DNA of 64,000 nucleotides from a bacterium (lineage in GTDB: Bacteria; Patescibacteriota; Microgenomatia; UBA1406; GWC2-37-13), in the NCBI GenBank assembly GCA_021825445.1, contig JAKAHA010000003.1, forward strand, positions 1 to 64,000, given 5' to 3'. Position numbers and translations under genes: made by a program. Under the pieces are notes generated by a model. That model searched no databases. It was not told the DNA's origin and saw nothing but the letters and a program-made list of their open reading frames with translations. Every line of letters starts with the position of its first letter. Position 1 is the first letter of the stretch. Below are positions 33,169 to 42,103 of this stretch, piece by piece.

Positions 33169-34457
33169 ATGATCGGGTTAAAAGGAAACTTAGGCATTTG
33201 TGATCTGCCTCCCAATTCGCGTTCAATCCGCATTAATTGATTGTATTTGGCTGTCCTCTCTCCACGAGCCGGAGCTCCCGTCTTTATCTGCCCTGTCCCC
33301 ATTGCAACGACAAAATCAGCCATAAAAGCATCCTCAGTTTCGGCGCTGCGGTGAGAAACAATAGCTGTCATTCCGGCACGACGTGCCATAAGAACGGCAT
33401 CAACCGTCTCGGTCAATGTTCCGATCTGGTTTAATTTAATAAGAATGGAGTTACAGGTTTTTTCATCTATTCCCTTCTGAAGTCTTTTGATATTGGTGAC
33501 AAAAAGATCATCACCCATCACCTGCATCTTACCTTCAGTTTTCTGATATAGTTTTTTGAATCCGGTCCAATCATCCTCTCCGAAAACATCTTCCATGGAG
33601 ACAATCGGATATTTTTTCCAAAGATTTAGATAAAATTCGACTAGTTCGTCAGTCGATAAAACCAAACCTTCTTTCTTTAATCGATACTTTCCTTCTTTGT
33701 AAAATTCTGATGCAGCTCCATCGATACCAAGAGCAATATCTTTACCCGGGATGTATCCAGCTTTGGCAATTGCCTCCATTAAGATCTGGAACGGCTCTTC
33801 ATTGGATTTAAATTGCGGTGCATAACCACCTTCATCACCAACTGCAATTGAATAATTTTTTGATTTCAAAATAGATTTTAATGCTTGATAGACTTCGACT
33901 CCCATTCTGACTGACTCTTGGATATTCTTTGCCCCGACCGGAAAGATCATATATTCCTGGATGTCGGAGGCCCAGTTACCATGTTTTCCACCGTTCAAAA
34001 CATTCATCATTGTTAAAGGCATTGAGTAAACTCCTTTAAAACCAGGATTAAATTTTGAAAGATACTCATACAGAGGTTTTTTTTCACTGACTGCCTGGGC
34101 TCTTGCAACACTTAAGGAAACTGAAAGAATGGCATTGGCTCCAAGATTGGCTTTATTTTCCGTTCCGTCAAGATCGATCATTGTCTTGTCTAACCTCCTA
34201 TGATCTTGTGCATCAAGTCCACGAATAGAGGATAGTATTTTTGTGTTTACGTTCTCAACCGCCCTCAAAACTCCGGCACCATTAAATTTTTTTGGGTCGT
34301 GATCCCGAAGTTCAACCGCCTCATATTTTCCGGTTGAGGCACCTGAAGGAACTGCAGCCCAGCCTGTTGAACCATCCTCAAGTGTAGTGACACATTCTAT
34401 CGTTGGAAATCCCCGACTATCTAAAATTTCTTGAGCATGAAGAGACTTAATTTTCAT
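33165..34457 (-). CDS. eno: Enolase
   Basis: 430 residues, full length. ILDSRGFPTIE, PSGASTG, GNKANLGANAILSVSLSVARA-type stretch (here ENKANLGANAILSVS), GGKHGNWASDIQEYMI, SMEDVFGEDDW (metal ligands), GDDLFVTN, LIKLNQIGTLTET (catalytic Lys) and SHRSAETEDAFMADF. It converts 2-phosphoglycerate to phosphoenolpyruvate. By eye this gene and its HAD neighbour are less AT-rich than the surroundings. Confidence 0.97.
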   Translation of the reverse strand: MKIKSLHAQEILDSRGFPTIECVTTLEDGSTGWAAVPSGASTGKYEAVELRDHDPKKFNGAGVLRAVENVNTKILSSIRGLDAQDHRRLDKTMIDLDGTENKANLGANAILSVSLSVARAQAVSEKKPLYEYLSKFNPGFKGVYSMPLTMMNVLNGGKHGNWASDIQEYMIFPVGAKNIQESVRMGVEVYQALKSILKSKNYSIAVGDEGGYAPQFKSNEEPFQILMEAIAKAGYIPGKDIALGIDGAASEFYKEGKYRLKKEGLVLSTDELVEFYLNLWKKYPIVSMEDVFGEDDWTGFKKLYQKTEGKMQVMGDDLFVTNIKRLQKGIDEKTCNSILIKLNQIGTLTETVDAVLMARRAGMTAIVSHRSAETEDAFMADFVVAMGTGQIKTGAPARGERTAKYNQLMRIERELGGRSQMPKFPFNPII

Positions 34458-34497
34458 AATTATTCCAAAATATAATAAATAATAATTATTATAACAA

Positions 34498-35655
34498 TTA
34501 TTTTAATATTGCAGACGATGTGGCGGTAGGAATTGGGGTAATGCCAATTATTGTATTATTAATATTTTTTTGAATTTCTTTCCAATTATCTATCCCCTCC
34601 TGTGGAATTAATATATATTGCCGATCATCTGAAATTGCATTTTTTAAAACATTTTGATCGGTCAAAACAAATGTGTTTATTTTATATTCTTTAGATTTAT
34701 CTGCTTGTTCTATAAATTTTTTAATAACATCAAGGCTTATATCTGTTTTAACATCTTTTTTATATTCATTCATCAAGGGAATTATTTTTGTTACAAATCC
34801 AATAGATAAAACTTTATCTTTAACGGCAGTAATTATCTGTTGTTGGCGATTGGCTCGGTTGAAATCTCCTCCATCTGCTCCAGAATGACGGGAACGGGCA
34901 AATTTTAATGCGGTCTGTCCATCCATATGAGTAATTCCTTTAGTAAATTCTAGTTTTTCATAACGACATGGAAAAGCCAATTCAGGTGAGCTAGTGGCAT
35001 TTTTTACAAACTCTTCAAGCTTTGGATTATCTTTAAATTGTTGGTTGCGTTCATCAGGATTAAATCCAGGAGTAATAAAAGGTTCAGCTTTTTTAAATAA
35101 GTCTTCAGTGTCTTTATCACACAGTTCTTTTTCTTTTCCATCAATTGGATATTCTTCATCTATAAAAGATTTTTTAATATTAACATCAATACCACCAAGA
35201 ATATCAACGGCTTTTGTAAATCCTGCAAAATTGACACTCAAGTAACCATCAACTTGAAGACCGCTAATTTGCGAAATAACACTCTTTGTAGAAATTGGCT
35301 TAAGATCAGGAAAATCTTTTGGAAATAATTCCAATTGATAAACAGCATTAATTTTTGTATGGAAATCTGCTCCGGACTTGGTGGGTAATTTTACCCATAA
35401 ATCTCGTGGAATGGATATTAAAGTGGCTTTTTTTAACTTAGTATTGATATTTGCAATCATTATCGTATCAGTTAGATATGTACCATCATGCACTCCTCCG
35501 CCATAGCCCAATAGAAGAAAATTATACGTAATCTTTTCTTGTTTTGGTTTTATAGAAGTCTGGGTAGATTTTTTACCAAGTTGAAATTTGGTAAAAAAAT
35601 AAAATGTCCCAAATGCTAAGAAAATTCCGACGATAATTATTGTGATTTTTTTCAT
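34498..35655 (-). CDS. LytR-CpsA-Psr (LCP) family protein
   Basis: 385 residues from MKKITIIIVGIFLAFGTFYFF (signal anchor). An ATG three codons earlier lies 2 bp from the tRNA gene and is less likely. LCP core: YNFLLLGYGGG, YLTDTIMIANIN, SIPRDLWV, KINAVYQL, GYLSVNFAGFTKAVDILGGIDV and the Arg/Asp cluster ALKFARSRHSGADGGDFNRA. LCP enzymes move glycopolymers from the undecaprenyl carrier to peptidoglycan (or protein), which fits the polysaccharide genes in this window. The active site faces outside the membrane. Confidence 0.92.
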   Translation of the reverse strand: MKKITIIIVGIFLAFGTFYFFTKFQLGKKSTQTSIKPKQEKITYNFLLLGYGGGVHDGTYLTDTIMIANINTKLKKATLISIPRDLWVKLPTKSGADFHTKINAVYQLELFPKDFPDLKPISTKSVISQISGLQVDGYLSVNFAGFTKAVDILGGIDVNIKKSFIDEEYPIDGKEKELCDKDTEDLFKKAEPFITPGFNPDERNQQFKDNPKLEEFVKNATSSPELAFPCRYEKLEFTKGITHMDGQTALKFARSRHSGADGGDFNRANRQQQIITAVKDKVLSIGFVTKIIPLMNEYKKDVKTDISLDVIKKFIEQADKSKEYKINTFVLTDQNVLKNAISDDRQYILIPQEGIDNWKEIQKNINNTIIGITPIPTATSSAILK

Positions 35656-35665
35656 AATAGTCATG

Positions 35666-35736
35666 TTGGGAGACTTGGATTCGAACCAAGATATTCAGAT
35701 TCAGAGTCTGAAATCCTACCATTAGATGATCTCCCA
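35666..35736 (-). tRNA. tRNA-Gln (anticodon CUG)
   Basis: Minus-strand cloverleaf: acceptor TGGGAGA/TCTCCCA (U1-A72 pair typical of bacterial tRNA-Gln), D arm ATCT-AATGGTA-GGAT, anticodon stem TCAGA/TCTGA with loop CTCTGAA (anticodon CTG, U33 and A37 present), T arm CTTGG-TTCGAAT-CCAAG, discriminator A. CCA is not encoded. It reads CAG. It lies 10 bp upstream of the LCP gene. Confidence 0.93.
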
Positions 35737-35830
35737 TTATAAATACATTTTACCAAACGAAAGGTATATTTAGTCTGGATTCACCTCCTGAGCCTGTCCA
35801 CAAAGGGGGCGGGAATAACACCACAGATAT

Positions 35831-36514
35831 TTAATAATTTATGAAGTAGTTGATCTTGGCTTTAGCTTTAAGATCGGCAACAAAGGCTTGAATTTTTGCT
35901 TGCAATTTTTGTTGTCTTAGTACTGACTCTGCCTTGACTCTATCTAAACCCAAAGTCGCATTACCTAAATCTAGCGTGTTTTGATTTTTTTGACTCTCTA
36001 AATAAATATCGATCTCTTTTTGACTAACTTTTATGTTGTTATCAACTAATTTTGTGACCAAAAGCTGCAATTTTATCTCCTCAGTCAAATCACTTTTAGT
36101 CATACCTTGCTGGGCAAGTAATGCCTCAATGGTTGTCCCTTGAGAAGATATATTAACTTCAATTTTTTGCATTTCTTCATTTAATTCTTTTTGATAAACA
36201 CTCAATTTTCTTTTTTTAGCTTCTTGATTAATCAAAGTTTTTAAAATAATAGTATCAAGTACTTTCTTACCACCTTGTTTTTCCAAATCGTGAATTACTG
36301 AAAAACGACTGACTAGTTGTCCATTAACTGATGCAGCAAAAAAAGTTTTTCTGGCAAAATAACCGGCTATAGTTACTAAAACTAAGATCAATACATACAG
36401 ATAAACTTTTTTAGGTACTTTTACTGTGAATTTTGGAGCTTTTACTTTGGTAACTGCTTCCTCAACAACTACTTTCTTTGCGACAGTTTTTTTGGTTCTT
36501 ATTTTTTTAGCCAT
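35831..36514 (-). CDS. SurA N-terminal-like membrane-anchored chaperone
   Basis: 227 residues from MAKKIRTKKTVAKK; the ATG at 36553 adds a short hydrophobic stretch and is less likely. Lys-rich cytoplasmic N-terminus, one membrane helix (about 37-57, VYLYVLILVLVTIAGYFA), then ASVNGQLVSRFSVIHDLEKQGG, LINQEAKKRKLSV and a TKSDLTEEIKLQLLVTKLV helix block. This matches the SurA/PrsA N-domain (peptidyl-prolyl isomerase family without the parvulin domain). Probably an extracytoplasmic folding factor. The 94-bp spacer to tRNA-Gln holds a GC-rich stretch of unknown nature. Confidence 0.8.
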   Translation of the reverse strand: MAKKIRTKKTVAKKVVVEEAVTKVKAPKFTVKVPKKVYLYVLILVLVTIAGYFARKTFFAASVNGQLVSRFSVIHDLEKQGGKKVLDTIILKTLINQEAKKRKLSVYQKELNEEMQKIEVNISSQGTTIEALLAQQGMTKSDLTEEIKLQLLVTKLVDNNIKVSQKEIDIYLESQKNQNTLDLGNATLGLDRVKAESVLRQQKLQAKIQAFVADLKAKAKINYFINY

Positions 36515-36566
36515 AATTAATGGTACACAATAATTACCAAAAATCAACAACAACTAAAATAAACCT

Positions 36567-36592
36567 ACTTCATTATATTAATATAATGAAGT
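36567..36592. repeat. 26-bp perfect palindrome, identical to the one inside a glycosyltransferase gene
   Basis: ACTTCATTATATT plus its reverse complement, in the gap between glyA and the SurA-like gene, overlapping the region just past the glyA stop. Identical to 5343-5368. Confidence 0.9.
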
Positions 36593-36594
36593 AT

Positions 36595-37923
36595 TTAAGG
36601 TATCGGAAAGCGAAGCGCGAGTTTTTTGACTCTTAAATGAATTTCCTTCATTTTTTTGTGATTCCTCATCTCGCGCTCAAACTTAGCCAAATAATCTTTC
36701 CTTTCATCTTTGCTTGTTGGTAATCTGTATTCTTTTATCAGATCGATAACTTCCAATATCACTCCACCAATAAATTTCATTTCTTTCTCTTTCATTCCTC
36801 GACTTGTAGTTGGAGCTGTCCCCAGTCTAACACCTGATGGGTAAAAGGGAGAAGACGTTTCATCTGGAACTGTGTTTTTATTTAATGTTAGGCCGACCCA
36901 ATCAAGAGCTTTCTGGGCAAACACCCCTGAGCCCGCTCCTAGTACATTAGTTAAATTTACAAGTAATAAATGATTTTCACTACCTCCACCGACTAATTTT
37001 AAGCCTCCGTCCATCAGTGCCTTAGCTAATGCTCCTGAATTTTTCACAACCTGTGACGCATATTTTTTAAAAGACGGTTGAGATGCTTCAAATAATGCTA
37101 AAGCAATTCCTGCAGTTGTATTATCATGTGGTCCTCCCTGAAGACCTGGAAAAATCGCCTTATTAATTTTGTCACCAAGTTCTGGATCTTTTTTTAATCC
37201 TTTTTCAGTAACCATAATCATCGCTCCTCTTGGACCTCTTAAAGTCTTGTGAGTGGTGGTCGTCACAATATGAACGTATGGAACTGGTGATGGATGTACA
37301 CCTCCCGCAATAAGACCCGCAACGTGGGCGATATCGGCGACCAGATAAGCACCAACTTCATCAGCGATCTCGGCAAATTTCTTATAATTAAACTTGAGCG
37401 GATAAGCAGTGGCTCCTACCCAAATTAGTTTTGGTTTATGAAGTTTTGCCAATCTTCTGATTTCCACATAATCAAATAGATCGTTATTTTCATAAACATT
37501 ATCTTTCTTTAAAGAATATTGAAATGGTTTATAAAAAATACCGGTTGCCGAAACCGGATGTCCGTGGGTCAAATGTCCCCCTGCAATCAAAGCCTGCCCC
37601 ATGATAGCATCTCCAGGGCGACAGGTCGCCAAATAAACAGCTAAATTTGCGGGTGAACCAGAATATGGCTGAACATTGACAAATGGAACACCAAAAAGCT
37701 TTTTGGCTCTTTCCTGGCATAAAATCTCCAGATCATCAACATTTTCATTACCACCATAATATCTTTTTTTTGGGTAACCTTCAGAATATTTATTGACAAA
37801 GTATGAGGATAAAACCTTTCTAACTTCCCCAGACGCGTAGTTTTCGGATGGGATTAATTCGATACCTTCTTTTTGCCTTTTTTCTTCTTTCTTAACCAGA
37901 TTATAAATTTTTGTATCTTTCAT
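36595..37923 (-). CDS. glyA: Serine hydroxymethyltransferase
   Basis: 442 residues. GIELIPSENYASGEV, NKYSEGYPKKRYYGGNE, GGHLTHGHPVS, VADIAHVAGLIAGG, and the PLP lysine in TTTTHKTLRGPRG. It interconverts serine and glycine with tetrahydrofolate. Slightly longer than E. coli GlyA (417). The perfect palindrome at 36567 sits immediately past its stop. Confidence 0.97.
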   Translation of the reverse strand: MKDTKIYNLVKKEEKRQKEGIELIPSENYASGEVRKVLSSYFVNKYSEGYPKKRYYGGNENVDDLEILCQERAKKLFGVPFVNVQPYSGSPANLAVYLATCRPGDAIMGQALIAGGHLTHGHPVSATGIFYKPFQYSLKKDNVYENNDLFDYVEIRRLAKLHKPKLIWVGATAYPLKFNYKKFAEIADEVGAYLVADIAHVAGLIAGGVHPSPVPYVHIVTTTTHKTLRGPRGAMIMVTEKGLKKDPELGDKINKAIFPGLQGGPHDNTTAGIALALFEASQPSFKKYASQVVKNSGALAKALMDGGLKLVGGGSENHLLLVNLTNVLGAGSGVFAQKALDWVGLTLNKNTVPDETSSPFYPSGVRLGTAPTTSRGMKEKEMKFIGGVILEVIDLIKEYRLPTSKDERKDYLAKFEREMRNHKKMKEIHLRVKKLALRFPIP

Positions 37924-37974
37924 GTAATTAAAATTTAAATTAATAATTAGAGAAAAAATTCGATACTGGTTAAG

Positions 37975-38008
37975 TTGTTTATGTCATGTTAGGTAACATC
38001 ATAAACAA
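37975..38008. promoter_or_regulatory. Inverted repeat between divergent glyA and the 38062 gene
   Basis: TTGTTTATG and CATAAACAA flank an inner ATGTTA/TAACAT pair, giving a nearly continuous 14-bp stem. It lies in the 138-bp divergent region, so it may be an operator; it could also be a palindromic repeat. Confidence 0.5.
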
Positions 38009-38049
38009 ATGTTTTTTATATTTCAAGAGCAAAGAATTAAGATAGGAAG

Positions 38050-38055
38050 TATAAT
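38050..38055 (+). promoter_or_regulatory. -10 box 6 bp before the 38062 start codon
   Basis: TATAAT-ATTGTT-ATG. No clear -35. Same leaderless geometry as at 28399, 43902, 52506 and 61663. Confidence 0.6.
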
Positions 38056-38061
38056 ATTGTT

Positions 38062-38367
38062 ATGATTCAATTGTTAATTGGTGCCAATGTCTTGATGATT
38101 GTTACTTTTCTATTAAAATATTCCAAAATACCTCCTCAGATTCCCCTATTTTATTCTCAACTTTGGGGTGAAGGTCAATTGGCAGACTCTTGGATGATCT
38201 TTATCTTGCCAGCAGTTATGACCCTTCTGTATTTTGTGAATCAATATATTTTTAATAAATTTTATTATGAAAACATTTTTATAAAAAATATTTTTTACTA
38301 TCTCAATCTTTTTCTTATAATAAGCTTTAGTTTAGTTTTTATTAAAATTATTTTTTTAGTTTCATGA
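38062..38367 (+). CDS. Small hypothetical membrane protein
   Basis: 101 residues with three hydrophobic helices (about 2-18, 43-62 and 76-99). Between the first two is KIPPQIPLFYSQLWGEGQLAD. The PP-x-IPLFYS wording recalls DUF1648-like membrane proteins, but the match is weak. It overlaps wecA by 4 bp (ATGA), so it is co-translated with the lipid-carrier transferase and may act with it. No function can be assigned. Confidence 0.65.
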   Translation: MIQLLIGANVLMIVTFLLKYSKIPPQIPLFYSQLWGEGQLADSWMIFILPAVMTLLYFVNQYIFNKFYYENIFIKNIFYYLNLFLIISFSLVFIKIIFLVS

Positions 38368-39428
38368 ATTTTATTATTTTATTAGTTGCAACAATTTTTT
38401 CTTATCTCCTTACTATTCCAACAATAATACTTGCTAAAAAATTTCATTTAGTGACTGATTCTAAAACCAGAAGTCACCCTGCCCATACTCACATTGGAAT
38501 TATTCCTCGAGCCGGTGGTTTACCTATTTATCTATCAATTCTTTTTACATCACTCATATTTTTACCAGTTAGTAAAATTATTTTTGGAATATTATTTGCT
38601 AGTTTTTTTTTAATCATTCTTGGTTTATTTGACGATGCATACGATCTTTCTCCATATTTAAGATTTATCGTAAATATTTTAATTTCCGCATTGGTAATTG
38701 CTTTTGGACTGGGAATTCCTTATATTTCAAATCCTTTTGGAGGGGTGATAAGGTTGGATTTTTGGCAAATTTCCATTAATTTTTTTGGGGCTCACTCTAT
38801 TTGGATAATCGCCGATCTATTGGCAATAATCTGGCTCACATGGTCAACAAATATGATTAACTGGAGTAAGGGAGTTGACGGTCAATTGCCAGGATTTGTT
38901 GCCATCACCGCAATATTTTTAGGATTAGTATCGCAGCGATTTACCAGTCATGATATTTCGGCACAATCGGTAACATTTTTAAGTTTTATTGTGGCAGGTG
39001 CCTATCTGGGTTTTCTGCCTCACAATTACTATCCTCAAAAAATTATGCCAGGATATGGTGGTGGAGCTCTTGCTGGTTTTCTACTTGGAATCCTTTCTAT
39101 TCTTTCTTTTGGAAAAGTAGGAACGGCAGTTCTTATTTTGTCAATTCCACTAATTGACGCTACATACACGATGATTAGACGATTAAAAAATAAAAAATCT
39201 CCATTTCGAGCCGATTGGGGACATTTTCATCATAGACTTATGGAGATAGGTTGGGGAAAAAGAAGAATCGCCTGGTTTTATTGGATAATTTCACTGATTC
39301 TTGGAGTTGCAAGTTTGTTTTTGAAAGGAATTGAAAAATTAATCGCTTTTATCCTAGTTGGGGCTTTACTTCTAACCTTCATGTATATAATTGAAGAAAT
39401 GAAAAAGCAAAACAAAAAATTAATCTAA
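38364..39428 (+). CDS. Undecaprenyl-phosphate GlcNAc-1-phosphate transferase (WecA/TagO/MraY superfamily)
   Basis: 354 residues with about ten membrane helices. PRAGGLPIYLS, LGLFDDAYDLSPYLRF (DDxxD metal site), NMINWSKGVDGQLPG (the N-x-x-N/D-G-x-D-G block) and GHFHHRLMEIGW (the WecA-type HxHH loop). It would move GlcNAc-1-P (or a related sugar) from the UDP donor to undecaprenyl phosphate, starting a surface polymer. The HFHH loop favours WecA/TagO over MraY. A word-repeat element follows. Confidence 0.9.
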   Translation: MNFIILLVATIFSYLLTIPTIILAKKFHLVTDSKTRSHPAHTHIGIIPRAGGLPIYLSILFTSLIFLPVSKIIFGILFASFFLIILGLFDDAYDLSPYLRFIVNILISALVIAFGLGIPYISNPFGGVIRLDFWQISINFFGAHSIWIIADLLAIIWLTWSTNMINWSKGVDGQLPGFVAITAIFLGLVSQRFTSHDISAQSVTFLSFIVAGAYLGFLPHNYYPQKIMPGYGGGALAGFLLGILSILSFGKVGTAVLILSIPLIDATYTMIRRLKNKKSPFRADWGHFHHRLMEIGWGKRRIAWFYWIISLILGVASLFLKGIEKLIAFILVGALLLTFMYIIEEMKKQNKKLI

Positions 39429-39579
39429 TTACCTAATTGATCTAATTTCTAATAAAATTCCAAGTATTCCAAACAACAATCAATTACCAATAAATCAATA
39501 TTAAAATTTGTTTGTTTCTTAGTATTTGGTCATTGGTTATTACTTAGGTTAATTAGAATAATTAAAAATTAGAAATTCT
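39425..39579. repeat. Intergenic inverted word-repeat element, CTAATTGATCT type
   Basis: Left words taattacctaattgatctaa, a centre with two complementary aaatcaata/tattt-like segments and caattaccaata/tattggt-like pairing, and right words ttaggttaattagaataatt and aaaaattagaaatt. It ends at the miaB ATG. Confidence 0.75.
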
Positions 39580-40698
39580 ATGAAGTATTTCATCAAAACA
39601 TTTGGTTGTGTCCAAAATCATGCTGACTCCAAAAGAATCAGTTCTTATCTGGAGGCTCAAGGAATGAAGCCAGCCAAATCTTATGAAACTGCAGACTACA
39701 TTGTCATCAATACCTGCATGATCCGAGAATCAGCCGAGAATCGTGTTTATGGTCTTATTAATAATCTTAAAAAAATGAAGAATGAAAAATCAAAAATGAA
39801 AATTATAGTTACCGGCTGTATGTCTGGGATGGCTGTCAAAGATAAAACCGGAAAATTTTTAAAATTATTAAAAAGTCGAATGCCAGGAGCTGATGAATTT
39901 ATACCAATTGATGAAATTGGTTTTGACACTACTCCACTTACTACTAACGAAAAGACTGCATTTGTCCCTATTTCAAATGGCTGTAATAATTTCTGCACTT
40001 ATTGTGTCGTTCCCTATACTCGCGGTCGGGAAAAAAGTTTACCATACGAAGATATTATTGACGAATGTAAAAAACTAAAAAAATTAGGATACAATAATGT
40101 CACCCTTCTTGGTCAAAACGTCAATTCGTATGGAGCAGATTTAAAAATTAAAAATCTTAAACCCATTTACGTCAAACATTTGGGTCGACATCGAATTCCA
40201 ACATTATTTCCCTACCTACTTGAAGAAGTCGCCAAACTTGGTTTTGATAAAGTTGATTTTACTTCCAGCAATCCTTGGGATTTTTCCGATGAATTAATTG
40301 ACGTCATTGCCAGAAATAAAAATATTACCCGAACAATTCATCTTCCCGTCCAGTCTGGAGACGATAATGTTTTAAAAAGAATGAATCGTTGGTACACAGC
40401 GGACGAGTACCTCGCTCTAATATCAAAGATCAAAGCTCAAATATCAAATATAAAATTCACTACGGACATCATCGTTGGGTTTTGTGGAGAGACAGATGGT
40501 GAGTTTAAAAATACAGTTAAACTTTGTAAAAAGGTTGGTTTTACTTGGGCTTTTGTTTCAGTTTATTCAAAGCGCCCAATGGCAGTTGCGTCAAATAAAA
40601 TTTACGAGGACGACGTCCCTCACACCGTAAAAGACAAACGCTGGAAGATACTCGATGACCTAATCAACAAACCGCATTTGAAGAAAAAAATCAAATAA
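39580..40698 (+). CDS. miaB: MiaB-type tRNA methylthiotransferase, apparently lacking the TRAM domain
   Basis: 372 residues. N-terminal UPF0004 domain with FGCVQNHADSKRI, NTCMIRESAENRVYG and TGCMSG (three Cys for the auxiliary cluster). Radical-SAM domain with CNNFCTYCVVPYTRGRE (CxxxCxxC) and TSSNPWDF. It adds the 2-methylthio group to N6-isopentenyl-A37 in tRNAs. It ends at about the point where the C-terminal TRAM domain would begin, so it is about 60-70 residues short. Two word-repeat peptides are present (KKMKNEKSKMK near 65-75; IKAQISNIKF near 283-292). The convergent gene is 3 bp away. MtaB/RimO-type specificity cannot be fully excluded. Confidence 0.85.
   Translation: MKYFIKTFGCVQNHADSKRISSYLEAQGMKPAKSYETADYIVINTCMIRESAENRVYGLINNLKKMKNEKSKMKIIVTGCMSGMAVKDKTGKFLKLLKSRMPGADEFIPIDEIGFDTTPLTTNEKTAFVPISNGCNNFCTYCVVPYTRGREKSLPYEDIIDECKKLKKLGYNNVTLLGQNVNSYGADLKIKNLKPIYVKHLGRHRIPTLFPYLLEEVAKLGFDKVDFTSSNPWDFSDELIDVIARNKNITRTIHLPVQSGDDNVLKRMNRWYTADEYLALISKIKAQISNIKFTTDIIVGFCGETDGEFKNTVKLCKKVGFTWAFVSVYSKRPMAVASNKIYEDDVPHTVKDKRWKILDDLINKPHLKKKIK
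40432..40460. repeat. Word repeat (ATCAAA/ATATCAAA) inside miaB
   Basis: aaagctcaaatatcaaatat and flanking atatcaaagatc: tandem variants of the ATATCAAA word, encoding KAQISNIK just before the conserved TTDIIVGFCGET strand. The same words occur at 61225 (epmA) and 62870. Confidence 0.65.
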
Positions 40699-40701
40699 AA
40701 C

Positions 40702-42065
40702 TTAAATTGCCTCCCATCTATTGAAAACTCCCTGTATGTTTCCGAATTTTTGATTTATCGCGTAATCAAAAAGTCCCGGATAGTTTTTAAAACTATCACC
40801 TGACGTGAAAGAAAAATAATCTTTTCCAAAGACCTCTGTCAATACCATAGGTGGTACAAAGAGAGCATTTTGTTCAATTGTTTTAGCTGGAGAAATAAAT
40901 CCTGCATTGGCAATTTCCCACCAAGTAGTTTGGTTGCCTTGCGTATATCGGATGGCACAAAGAGGACTGTCCATAGTTGGATTAGCATTTCTCCAATTTA
41001 TTCCTCCAAGCCATTTATCGTCGGCGATTTCATCTAACGACATTATAGGTATGCTCCCTGCTGGCATTTTTTCAACAAATTTTGGTGACGTATAAGCTCC
41101 ATTTATTGCCTGAGGTACAATCGTAAGAGAAGGAAATATACTTTCAATTGGTCTATTACCTATTAAAACAGGGAAAAGACCATCGACAGAAGTTGATTGA
41201 ATAAGTTTTTCTGTATCAATCTCTAAAACTACTGCAGGTTGAGGGATAACTTTACCAGATTCTCTATACATATATTCAACATTTAATAATCTGTCTTCAA
41301 CACGGTGGGTAATAAAAGGATGTGATCCCTTTTGATAGAAAGGTTCAAGACCATAAAGAATATTGCGAATGTGATCTAACCATCCTTCACGAATATTTGG
41401 AATTAAATACATCTTTTCGACAAAACTATCAACAACTTTTTTTAATTTTTTATTATTAACAGGTACTTCTCCATTATCTAAAGCCCCTAATATTGAACTT
41501 AATTCATCAGAAAGAATATATCTACCATTTTTGAGTTGTAAAAAAATTTCAATTCCAATCTTGTTTATATCTAATCCCTCTGATCTGTTTTGGTGTACTA
41601 TTTGCTCTGCATCAATCTGGGGACCGGAGAAAATAAACTGTTGTAAATTTCCTAATTTCATTCCAAGAGTCTGCATAAAAGCGGAACTAAATGAACTAAA
41701 ATACCTTTATCAGTTGAAACATTTCCCAAAAAATGAGCATCGGTTGGAATTAATTTTTCCCCTCTCTGAAGATTTTCAAGAGCCTTTCCACCACTTACGT
41801 GATATACAGTTTTTGGATATGGTAAAACGTCTGCTTTATCTGTCAGGAATACATTCGGACCATAATAATAATCTTCCATTGAAACACCAATGCTATCATA
41901 TAATAATGACTTGAGGGTTTTATGATTAGTTTGCTTTGCCATACGCCCTCCTGCATCTTCTAGGATCTTAACAAGTTTTCCATATTCGTTGATTCCAGGT
42001 GACACAAGTTGTTCATGTTTTTTTGTTATTATTGTTTGTGGATTTATTTCCGCTCTCATATTCAC
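40702..42065 (-). pseudogene. Unknown protein gene split by a single-base frameshift
   Basis: Two overlapping frames read in sequence. The first (42065 to 41658, 135 residues) contains KTVYHVSGGKALENLQRGEK and ends shortly after NVSTDKGILVH. The second (to 40702) continues with SSFSSAFMQTLGMKLGN. One extra T in the run at 41698-41701 (minus strand TTTT to TTTTT) joins them as DKGIFSSFSSAFMQTLG, giving one protein of about 455 residues. The family is not recognised. The YHVSGG...L start faintly recalls ADP-ribosyltransferase-like folds; I would not rely on it. It is either a young pseudogene or an indel error. It lies beside a HepT/MntA pair. Confidence 0.65.
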
Positions 42066-42103
42066 GTATTATAGGATATTTAACTAAAAATCTCAATATT
42101 TCC

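Noticed and set aside
35760..35825. GC-rich stretch between tRNA-Gln and the SurA-like gene as a small RNA
   Set aside because: I could not find a convincing stem-loop, promoter or reading frame in it.
40702..41676. The 324-residue frame as an independent gene
   Set aside because: It begins inside the upstream frame, and a single added base joins the two into a continuous protein.
41690..41705. Programmed -1 frameshift in the split gene
   Set aside because: The site reads TATTTTA, not a canonical X-XXY-YYZ heptamer, and no stimulating structure is obvious. A simple indel is more likely.
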